Source of the DNA: Isoetes taiwanensis
Taxonomy: Eukaryota > Streptophyta > Lycopodiopsida > Isoetales > Isoetaceae
Length of the DNA: 64,000 nt
NCBI GenBank assembly: GCA_021234155.1
Contig: JAJEKV010000013.1
Coordinates: forward strand, 8,567,193-8,631,192
Direction: 5' to 3'
The notes under the pieces were generated by a model, which did no database searches, had not been told where the DNA came from, and saw nothing but the letters and a program-made list of their open reading frames with translations. Positions within the stretch are counted from its first letter, which is position 1. Each line of letters opens with the position of its first letter. The position numbers and the translations under genes were made by a program. Positions 49,401 through 58,641 of this stretch are shown in pieces.

Positions 49401-51542
49401 ATAAACCATGCTACAATACAAAAACAACATGAACAACCACTGCCTAAAGAAAGCTGCAACATTTTTGCAATTCTAAAGTGTCCACGTATCATGTCACCTA
49501 GGCCAAATTCTATGTGAGCCATTAGATTAGCAAATTTGTGCATGAACTACGGAGCAGCTCTATCCAAGAGCATCAATACAACAATTCAACAAATGAATCA
49601 AAATTCAACTCAACAAGTGTTGCAAAATTCAAATCAACAATCATCTCAAAACTAAATCACCATTGAATTCTTATCATGTACAACATCATTCTCCACTGAT
49701 AAGAAAAACACAGGAATAATAATAAAGCTTCTATCATACTCGCCATAGGATGCCCACTAAAAATTCTATGTTACCTGTTACAAGACGCCCGGTAACAACT
49801 CATTATGTAATATTATTGTGAGAATCCAAGAGAAGGATCATTAAAGAACGTGGCAGAGTGAGAGAAGAGGCTGAAAGATGGGTAGGAAAGGGAGAGTACC
49901 AAAGGACAATAGGGAATGCTGCTATGAGAAGACGCTGATAACCAGGTAACTGAAAAGACAATACTTATATAATGCTCGTCCCTCCCCAGAATCTCGATCC
50001 GATGGCTTGGATCGATTGCATTGTTATACAATTTAATTTGCATGCTGCCAGTAACATTTCAAGCTCTTCGACTCTAGTTTTTGACACCTTATCAACTCCT
50101 AATGTCCCAGTACTACTGACATTATTTTCCAGTAGTCCTTCTCAAGGAGATGATACTAGAAGATGACACTGGAGACAATAGAGTTTACGATGAATAATGC
50201 ATCACTCCAATTTCATTCTGACTAATATGAGCCATGCCAAGGATATATAGAAGACTCTTTTAACTGCATTATAAATGTATAAAACTTTGTTATCACCTCA
50301 ATCACTCGATTCTCATTGTAACTACATATTACAATTGAGAACATGCCAATAGGTCAATAAATTCCTTGAGGTGTCCTTACAAAAATCCTCGTACTGCTCT
50401 TCAAAAACCTGTTTTGTTTGCCACATCTGTAAGCCCATATATAGACCATATAAATGTCAATAAAGTGCAGACATAAGAAAACAAGATCAACGTATAGAGA
50501 AACAAGCAAAAATCTCAAGTCAATATAACCAAAGATAGCTCAATCTGCAGCCATTCTACAATTCTATGCATGGCTAGAAGTCAAAAGGAAGCTTCCCTCT
50601 AAGTATCTTTTCAAAAGCTTATTTTTGTATCTACTAAGCATGTACATTTACTCTAGATGTCAAGAAATTCATTATTAACTAAAGTATCCGCAGACAAATT
50701 ATATCTAAAATATATGAGTGTAGGAATCCCCTCTCTATACTGCGATGCACATGTATCAAGCATTTTCCATTTGAAACATACAAAGAGCCATCATGGAACT
50801 GCACATGCATCAAGCATTTCCCATTTGGAATATACAAAGATCCATAATAGAACATACAAAATATGTTTAGCTACTTTGGAGGATTCTGCAGGACAAAATA
50901 GAGGGATTAATAAGTTAAAATATAAATGGCTGTAGTCCTTTAATGCATTCTCTGTTGCAACTTATAAACCTCAAATCAAATTAGACCACATGCAAGCTCG
51001 AAGCTTAAAAATAGAAAATAGGGTATCAAAAGCATAGATGAGACTATACTTATTGGAATGGAGGACCGTATCGATTGCTTCCTGACCATTTGGACATGTG
51101 TCGCCACTGCCTTGCAAAAAACTACTGTTGTTTCACAAGAAACCCATTTTTTAAGCAATCCGACTCAGTGTGGGAATAGAATCTTCCGTGTAGAAGAAGA
51201 ACATATAAAACATGATAATATTACATTTTCCTGCAATTTAAGAGCATATCGCAATGTACAGATCATGGAGCGTGGGCTTCACATAGATATTATGATTGGA
51301 AGTAATTTTATTAATATATGCCCCGAATGGCAGGTTGGAGTGTGGCATTACAGTCTATGAACATCCAACATAGCGCAGTTAAGCATGGCTAGATATTTGC
51401 TGCTTATTTGTGGTAGGTAGTTAGATATATAATTAGATGTGCTTTCAAACACATCTGTTTTACTGTGTCTACATTGATGCAAGGGTGCTCAAAAATAATT
51501 TTCCATGCCATGTTTTGTCTGAAACATGGATTCAACTTATAC

Positions 51543-51595
<53 letters not shown>

Positions 51596-51607
51596 TAGAT
51601 AGATAGG
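51543..51607. repeat. (GATA)n microsatellite
   Basis: About 15 consecutive AGAT/GATA units with one interruption (GATATAGAT) near the right end. Confidence 0.97.
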
Positions 51608-52186
51608 AAGTTTGACACTTTATGCATTTAGCTTATATGTTCTGCTTAGCTTACGGGTAGCATATATGGAGAATAGAACATGCCTTGGGAAATAATTTCT
51701 CATTTAGAGTAACCAAGCTGTTATGCACACCATGTAGTGTTACATCTATTTTAGAGACATGCTTTATTGGAAACTTCACAATAGATGAGTGCTGCTTTAA
51801 CTAGTTACCAAAGGCCATAGGTCACTTCTTAAAAGCTTAGATTGATCAAGTTTGAAAACTTCAAGCTTATATTGGCTCATTTTGGCAATAGAAGAGACGG
51901 TAGAAGGGTGTTCGGAGGAACTCTTGTGCTAGTTGTGCTCTCATGTTTCAGCTTACTCAGAAGCTCAAAAATAGACGTAACCTCTTCTGTCATCCTCAAT
52001 CTCTGGCCTGTGATTTTTCCCTTCTCATTGTTAATTCAGCTGACCTCATCATTTCTCGATTTGTTCATTCGTTGCTTTACCTCGAAGGAATACAGTCACC
52101 CTGTATCCCTTCTAGTTTGTTAATCTTCTTGCAATTATGGGACTTAACTTTTTAATGTTGTTTTTGGGGAATAATAATACCAACAA

Positions 52187-52214
52187 CTAGTAATGGTGCC
52201 CAGCATTCCTGGGC
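52187..52214 (-). mobile_element. Helitron 3' terminus, minus strand
   Basis: On the minus strand: hairpin GCCCAGGAATGCTGGGC (52214-52198), then ACCATTA, CTAG (52190-52187), then T. The layout is the same as the end at 22559-22586. The element therefore extends to the right, possibly taking in the polypyrimidine tract. Its 5' end was not found. Confidence 0.78.
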
Positions 52215-52319
52215 ATAAGTTGGGAATCTGTGTGGACGAAAACCTATTCAGCTCAGACTCCTCATAATTCTAATATAATAGAAACCAAGCCCAGCATTGT
52301 TGAGCTGTTTTTGTGCATT

Positions 52320-53664
52320 CAACATCCTTCCTCTTCCCTTTGCCTTTTGCTCTATTCCACATTTCCTTTTTTCCTCGTTTTTCCTACACACTTTCCTTTT
52401 CCTTTTTTTTTCTTATTTTTCTTATACGTCTTTTTTTTCCCTTCTCTTTTTTATTTTCCCCCTTTTACCCCTTTCTCCCTTCTCTTCCCTTCCCTTTCCC
52501 TTTTCCCTTTGTCCCTTCTCTTTTTTCTGACGAACGTTTTCCCTTCTCTTTTCATCCTTTCCCTGCCCTTCCCATTTTTCCCCTTCCTTTTCCTTTTCAC
52601 TTCCCTTTTCCTATGCCATTTTTTTGTTCTCTTTTCCCCACCTTTTCATGTGCCCCCTTTTCTTCCTTTCCTCGTCCTCTTCCGCTTTATGCCTTCCGCT
52701 TTATCCCTTGCCCTTTTCCGCTTCCCATTCCTCGTGTCAATTTTCCCATCCCTCCCCCCTTTTCTGTCTTTCTTTTCTTTTTTCCTTTCCCTTCCCGTTT
52801 TATTCTTTCACCACACTTTCGCTTTTCCCCGTGCCCTTTTTCCCTTTTCTTTCCTTCTTCATTTTCATTTTCTCTTTCCCGATGCCTCTTTCCATTCCCT
52901 TTTCTCTACTTTTTTTATATGCCCTTTTTTCTCCTTTCCCCACCCTCTGCCTCTTTTCCATTTTTCTCTTTCCTTTTTTTCTTTTTGCTTTTTCCCATGC
53001 TCTTTTGCGCCTTTCCTCATCCATTTCCTCTTTCTTTTTTTCGTGCCCTTTTCCCCTTCCTCTTTCTCTTTTTCAATTCCTTGCTCCTCACCCTTCTCCT
53101 ATTCCCTTTTTCCCCCCTCCCTTTTTCTCCTTTTCTGACCATTTCCCTCTTTTCCTTTTCTCGTTTTCCTGGTGCATTTTTTCCTTTCCGTTTTCCTCCT
53201 TTTCCCATTCTTTCCCTATTCCTCTTTTACCCATGCCCTTTTTCCTTTTCTTTCACCCTTTCTCCCTTCCTTTCCTTTTCCCATGCCCTTCCCATATTTT
53301 TTCTCTCCTTTTTTTTATGCCCGTTTTTCTCCTTTCTGCCACCCTTTCCCTCTTCCCCTTTTCTTTTTTCCATGCCCTTTTTTCGCTTCCAGTTTTCCCT
53401 ACCTTTTTCCTCTTCCTTTTTTTTTATCATGCCTTTTCCCTCTTCCCTTTTCTCATTTCCCTCTTTCCTTTTTTCTAATGCCATTTTTCCAAGTTCCATT
53501 TCCTCCTTTGCCCCTCCCTTTTTCTTTTTCCTTCTATTTTCCCCTTTTCCACGCCTTTTTTTGCTTCCCTTCTCCACATCCTTTTCTTGTTCCCCTTTTT
53601 CCCTGTCCTTTTCCTCATTTTCCCCCCTTTTCCTTCCCTGCCTTTTCTTTTACCCTTTCTCCAT
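52320..53664. repeat. 1.35-kb polypyrimidine tract, degenerate minisatellite
   Basis: Almost every base on the plus strand is C or T, broken by rare ATG, CATG and GTG islands. Phrases such as ATGCCCTTTTTCC and CCTTTCCCTCTTCCC recur with variable spacing, suggesting a decayed tandem array. The long open frames it creates (473 codons plus, Phe/Pro/Ser/Leu only; Lys/Arg/Glu/Gly on the minus strand) are composition artefacts, not genes. Confidence 0.92.
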
Positions 53665-54188
53665 AAGAGATCAAAACATGACCAATCACGGTGGTAGGAA
53701 GTTGTGCGAGAAATCGGCCTTTGGATGCACCTAGATAATCTCGGTCATTCAAATTAGGGCTTGATCCAATCCAAGACTTATGGTATAATGAAACGGCGTG
53801 TTTGAAAGATTCCTTTGAAATTTTGAAAAATTAAAAAAATCAGACAAAATATGGAGCAAGTATATTTCCGGCCACATGTTGTCCAGCACTTTCCCTAAAA
53901 ACAACATTTTTAGAGTTATTTAATATACGTGAAAAGACATAAAAAGGGACCTTTTTAAAAGGTCAAACGAGCATTTATGAGAGCCACAGAAATTTCTGTG
54001 GCAAAAATACATGTAAGTACAATAGGTTCATTTGCATATTGTGTGTGAATGTCTTTGTAATAGCAGTTGCAAAAGATGTATTTGCAGAGCAGAAAAAAAA
54101 GTTGTTCAAGTTAGAAGCAGATAAAGAAGCATACGCCATAAGCTACCGGTGCTACTATTGTCACCCTAACTATACATTCAAAACCAAA

Positions 54189-54480
54189 CGTATATCGAGT
54201 TAGATATACTACGTATATCGAACTCGATATACAAATATACAGCGTATATCGAGTTCGATATACGACGTATATCGAGTTCGATATATGACGTATATCGAGT
54301 TCGATATACGGCATATATCGAACTCGATATACGATTTTTTTTTTTAATTTTTCGATTACGGCGGTAGGAAAATTCCGTATAATACACAAAATATAAGCGT
54401 CATTTTTATACAATTATACGGCATATATAGCGTATATCGAACTCGATATACGCCATATACGTATATCGCACTCGATATAC
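54189..54480. repeat. Palindrome array 1 (about 8 units)
   Basis: Eight near-palindromes with 9-10-bp arms (TATATCGA.. / ..TCGATATA), six in a row and two more after an AT-rich gap. They differ mainly at the centre (GT or AC) and in one or two arm bases. Confidence 0.92.
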
Positions 54481-54553
54481 GCTACCCGATTTTGCATCTC
54501 TTTCAATCTACCTCACAATAAGTCAGATTGAAAGAGATGCAAAATCGGATAGC
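54481..54553. repeat. 29-bp-stem hairpin
   Basis: Left arm 54481-54509 and right arm 54525-54553 are complementary with one mismatch around a 15-nt loop. The arms contain CGATTTTGCATCTCTTTCAA and its inverse. The hairpin directly abuts palindrome array 1. Confidence 0.93.
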
Positions 54554-55227
54554 ATATGTATTATGGGTTGTGTAAATGCAGATGTTTAAAGATGTCTAAT
54601 GTCTTTCTTTACGAATGTCAACAGTTAAAAAGACAATGAGCCAAAAGTGAAGCAAATGGACTATTCCATCATGTTCTCAAAGAACATTGATCAGGCCAGT
54701 TTTCCATATGTCAAAATTACTGGCTGGTAGTATAACAAAGAGTAAAGTAGCTAAATAACTCCATCACCATTCTGCTGTAACCCAGCTTCACCAGAAAAAT
54801 AAAACAAGAACTCTTGCTTATCTGCCATAGAATAGTCCGGCAAACGGAATAATCTGCCATTGGATCCAGGCCTGCAGATGAGATAGTATGGCATCGCCCA
54901 CCATCAGGAATAAGCTAAATGAAACATACTTTATGATCTTCCCTTCTTGTTCTTCAAGAGTTGGATCATCTTGGCGCCCAAAATAGGCAGAGGTAAAGAG
55001 CAGGCACATTGAATCGGCTGACTGGCATCAATCCTTGAAACGAAAATAGGATGTCACAAAATACAGCAGGATAGCAATGCCAGAATAGGCTCAGATCTTC
55101 TTGCAAATGGGCTATGGCAAAACTGTATCATAGCGGCAAATATGTTGGGCGCCGCACTGGTTCGCCATTTTCTAGTACAGACTAGCTCCGAAGAACCCGA
55201 AAAAAACATGCATATAAAATTGATATA

Positions 55228-55393
55228 TGGTAGTATATCGAGTTAGATATACTATAGTATATCGAGTTCGATATACTATTGTATATCTAACTCGATATAC
55301 TACTAGTAGTATATCAATTTTATACACTTTTTTATACGCCGTTATACGTATATCGAGCTCGATATACGCCATATATCGAGCTCGATATACGCA
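55228..55393. repeat. Palindrome array 2 (about 5 units)
   Basis: Five units of the same type. Two have a perfectly symmetric centre (TATATCGAGCTCGATATA). It mirrors array 1 at the other end of the element. Confidence 0.9.
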
Positions 55394-55584
55394 TGGTTTC
55401 GAATGTTTAGTTAGGGAGCCAATACCCGATAAGCTACCATTTCAAAAATCATTAATAAAATGTGGTACAATGTATCTTCTGCAAAAGATCTATAAATACT
55501 GGTACATAAATAAGTGGTATGAAAATGTTCTACCCTTTCAAAAGACAGGACCGTCGTTTAAAACTAAAAACTGTCCGTCTATAT

Positions 55585-55783
55585 TTATACCGGGGGAGGT
55601 GATTCTTCCCAATCTACAAGACTCTCATCTCCATTCGGATTTGTTTCCTGAGAGGCCACAAAGCTAGAGACTCCTGTTTCTGATTCCAAGGCAATTTGAA
55701 TAGGCTTCTTGGCAGCCCCATGCTCCACTAGTTCCAGATCAACAAACTCCACCTCTTCATCTTTTCTCCCCGTGATGGGAGGC
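55585..55783 (-). CDS. Possible terminal exon of an unrecognised gene
   Basis: After an acceptor-like TCTAG at about 55788-55784, the minus strand stays open to TAA at 55587-55585. It encodes an acidic C-terminus (DEEVEFVDLELVEHGAAKKP near the start, DESLVDWEESPPPV at the end). A short upstream open piece (about 55877-55832) reads DVFIWCFFPDENEEL, but its splice phase does not join cleanly. I do not recognise the family. It could be the surviving 3' end of a disrupted gene, since the URB1 pseudogene begins about 250 bp away. Confidence 0.35.
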
Positions 55784-56027
55784 TAGACTTCTATGTATGT
55801 TTCCTTAGATCACCAACACTGTTTTTGGCACCTAGTTCTTCATTTTCATCAGGAAAGAAGCACCAGATGAAGACATCCTATTTGTGAATTCATCATTGTA
55901 TTGTCTCAACTATCCAGTCTAATTTTGAGGTCTCCAGGAACATACTCGAGAGAAGTGCATCATTGCGTAAGTCACTTCATTGTTGTCCGAGGAACTAAAT
56001 TAGTAGAAAAAATAAAGCCTTCTAGCC

Positions 56028-58340
56028 CTAACGTATGCTTCCATCAATCTATATCGTGCTGAAGAGGGTTACTTAAGGGGACAGTTTGAGTAACACTAAG
56101 ACTGTAGGCAAGTAAAGGAAAAGAGATGGCAACGATGACATGGAAGCCAATGAAGATACTTCAGAATTAACAGAACTGGAGAAATATGGGAGTTGGATTT
56201 AAAGTCGATTATTAGGCAGGAAGCAAATATGTCTACAATATTTGTCTTGACAAAACTATTAGCGCCCCATCAGTTGTAATACCTTTGTAAGCTATTGCAA
56301 GTGTAAATGTTTTCACGTATGGTTGAATTGAATTGATATTTATCATCTATAGAGATCAAATAGTCTACGGGGCTCAATACAAAAAACATAGTTGAATTTT
56401 TGGGCTTTTCTGTTTCCAGGTTACAAAACTGTGAAATCCCAGAATTGATGGAGCAAAGGAATTGGTAACCTTCGAAGAATGTGACTTCCGGACTTAGGAA
56501 GCAATAACACTTGTTTTATTAGATGCGAATTTTGATGCATTTAAGTTTGTGCCTGATGATCCAAACATAATCACTTGTTCGCAGCAGCTTTACTGGGCTT
56601 ACTGCTAGTTGTATCTGGCCATTCTACTTTGTGGGGAGATAATTCAGTAGGTACTTCTAATTATTAGAGTGCCGGTTTTTAGACACATGAAACTATTACT
56701 ATTATCAGGACCAATAGAAAGGGAGGCCAAGGAACAGGTTCAACGCCTGCCATGGCTAGCAATGTCAATTGGTGCATTTGACGACAATCCAGTGGATGTC
56801 ATTCCATGGCTCTGGGACTTGCCATGTTGGAATATCAAATTCAAGGATGAAATAAACATCACCTCCACAGGATTTTGGCTATTGCAAAAGTTCACCATTA
56901 ACTTCTGCAAGTCATGATGTAATACATTCTTCTGAATACAATTAAATCTCCTCAATGTGTTCATAGGAATCAATTCGGCCGCTATGCCGGACAAATAGAT
57001 CAAGAATGCTATTCCCGTTTCAACCCTAAAGGGAAAGCTTTTCGAGGAAATGATTGCTATTTTAGATCATACCATTTGGGCACCCTTGCCTTTTGAGTTT
57101 TATATGCCACTGAAATGATAATGTATACTTACTTACCCTTTAGATCCACCACTGCATAAGGTAAGGTCATCTGGCTAGCACAATTGAATCACATACGATA
57201 ATTATAACATGACTAAATCCTTCATGCTTCTGCACTGCCAATCGGCCATACACTTTATCCTAGATCATACAATTTGCAGTGTTCCTTCTGACTGTTCTGC
57301 AAAGTTGAGTAAAATTCTATTTCGTAGGCAGCATGATACTGTCCCAAGAAGATCTAAAGCAGTTCCTTCTGCAAAATCACTGTCTTGCCTTTCTCTTGAA
57401 GTTCGAATGGTCAGTTTTTAACAGCTGGTTCATGTCTGCAAAGAGACTTTTATGGAGGACTTCACCATCTTGGACATACTCTTAGTGGTATATTCAGAGA
57501 CATTCTCAGATGTCGCAAAAGAAATATCCGTAGGTTCTGTAAAAGAAGAAAATGTTTTGCTAGTTCTGCAGGAAAGAAAGGAACTCAATCTCCAATAGTT
57601 GGCATGAAACAAGCAAGACTACTTGCTGATCCCTATTTAAAAAATCCCTCATGCTATCTCCTAGAAAAGTGCCTAAAAATGGTACTGCGTTGTCATGCTC
57701 TCCATCTTAAGCTGCATCTACGGTCTAGCTATTTCATCCAGCGAATGCATAGATGTGTGTTTTGTATTTGTGAGATTTGGTATACAGATCCAACTGTTGG
57801 ATGAAGCAGAAACATCTTTGCTGGTTAAGGATGTTTGACTCATCCCAAGATTCCCCTTTCCATATCTTGCATGGTCGTATTAAGATGAAAACTTGGTCTT
57901 CTTGGCCTTTTCAATATAGTGATGCAGAAGAATGGTCCTAAAGGACGTGAAACAAAAAGCTGCAGCTTTAGCAGATGCGGTGCATTGCATAGACCGGCAT
58001 CTTGTCGCTATTGTTGCAATCTTATGGTTTCAGAAAACCAGAGCATCTGAACAAAGGTGTGGTTGATATAGTGTCTGGCCTTACTAGACCTCTTATATTC
58101 CGAGCAGTTAACATGTTGAAATCACAACTATGCCAGAGCTCAGGTCATCTCAATTTTATTCCATCATCTGCTGTCTATATCATTGCTGTTTTACCTCCTT
58201 ATGCAGAACTAGAGATGCTTCTTGACCTTGTGTAAACATTTGCCTTCACTGAAAAGTGCAGTGCCCCCAGTAGTCATTTCTCATTTTACGCCTCTGTGGT
58301 AATTGTGGTTTTCAAGAATTCGCTTTCATCAATCTAAGCA
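56028..58340 (+). pseudogene. Decayed partial duplicate of URB1 (exons 3-8)
   Basis: Segments follow the order of the intact locus: 56041-56260 matches the end of exon 3 (GTGCTGAAGAGGGTTACT), 56500-56870 matches exon 4, 56880-56935 exon 6, then 57230-57440 and 57440-58320 match exons 6-8, as far as gene position ~38410. Frameshifts, stops and internal deletions are frequent, and foreign DNA interrupts it at 56300-56450 and 56940-57220. The 56-nt intron between exons 6 and 7 is still present at the matching place, so it is a DNA-level duplicate rather than a processed copy. It lies 10.5 kb downstream of the gene in the same orientation. Confidence 0.93.
56310..56400 (-). repeat. SINE-like repeat fragment inside the URB1 pseudogene
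   Basis: On the minus strand: GAGCCCCGTAGACTATTTGA, then TCTCTATAGATGATAAATAT and CAATTCAATTCAA, the 3' block of the dispersed family. It sits in the pseudogene's exon 3/4 intron, so it is probably younger than the duplication. Confidence 0.6.
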
Positions 58341-58641
58341 TTGTATCTCAAATGTAAATTGATACAATTGCAGATATTGATTGATTGATTGGCATGATGG
58401 CAGCAATAGCTGTAATATCAAACTGATACTACTATATTTGTACTTCCATATTCTACTTTGACTCAACACAACTGGTGATGCAGTAATTTAATGGAGACAT
58501 TTTAAAGGACCTATATCTCCCTTCATGCCCTTTCGCCCTTTCTCACAGCCCTTTCCAACAGCTATCTCCATGTAATAAACTACATCGATTGCTATCGAAC
58601 AGTTCATCTCTAGTTATATGTTCCTATTGGTTTTAGTATTC

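Larger units (their letters stand above)
45546..52186. other. Intergenic region, no gene recognised
   Basis: URB1 3' flank, then AT-rich DNA. 46195-46560 holds an imperfect inverted repeat (listed separately). 46860-47410 resembles LTR-type sequence in style but has no second copy here. Frames at 47490-47690, 49286-49543, 49972-50166, 50657-50935 and 51058-51360 are short and unrecognised. A GATA microsatellite lies at 51543. Confidence 0.4.
54147..55417. mobile_element. Inverted-repeat element with palindrome arrays at both ends
   Basis: The ends are inverted: CCCTAACTATACATTC at 54164-54179 on the left, and the inverse of CCCTAACTAAACATTC at 55401-55416 on the right. Each end continues inward into an array of ~22-bp palindromes of the type CGTATATCGAGTTCGATATA. 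The middle (~54560-55220) has no transposase; a 63-codon minus-strand frame (54818-55009) is unrecognised. The structure fits a non-autonomous DNA transposon whose subterminal palindromes may be transposase-binding sites (inference). Outer limits are approximate. Confidence 0.6.

Noticed and set aside
51543-51607. GATA array as a possible regulatory cluster
   Set aside because: Perfect short tandem repeats are best explained as a microsatellite.
52313-53734. 473-codon open frame, with long frames in other phases, resembling a Phe-rich membrane protein
   Set aside because: All three plus-strand frames are open over the same tract and use only pyrimidine-rich codons. The openness comes from composition, since stop codons need A.
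54111-54413. Open frames through the palindrome array (repeated YRTRYT / SSIYVVY-like peptides)
   Set aside because: They arise from the repeat unit, occur on both strands and have no independent support.
56028-58340. URB1 duplicate as a processed (retro) pseudogene
   Set aside because: Intron sequence between exons 6 and 7 is retained and there is no poly(A) tail or target duplication. The missing segments are better explained as deletions.
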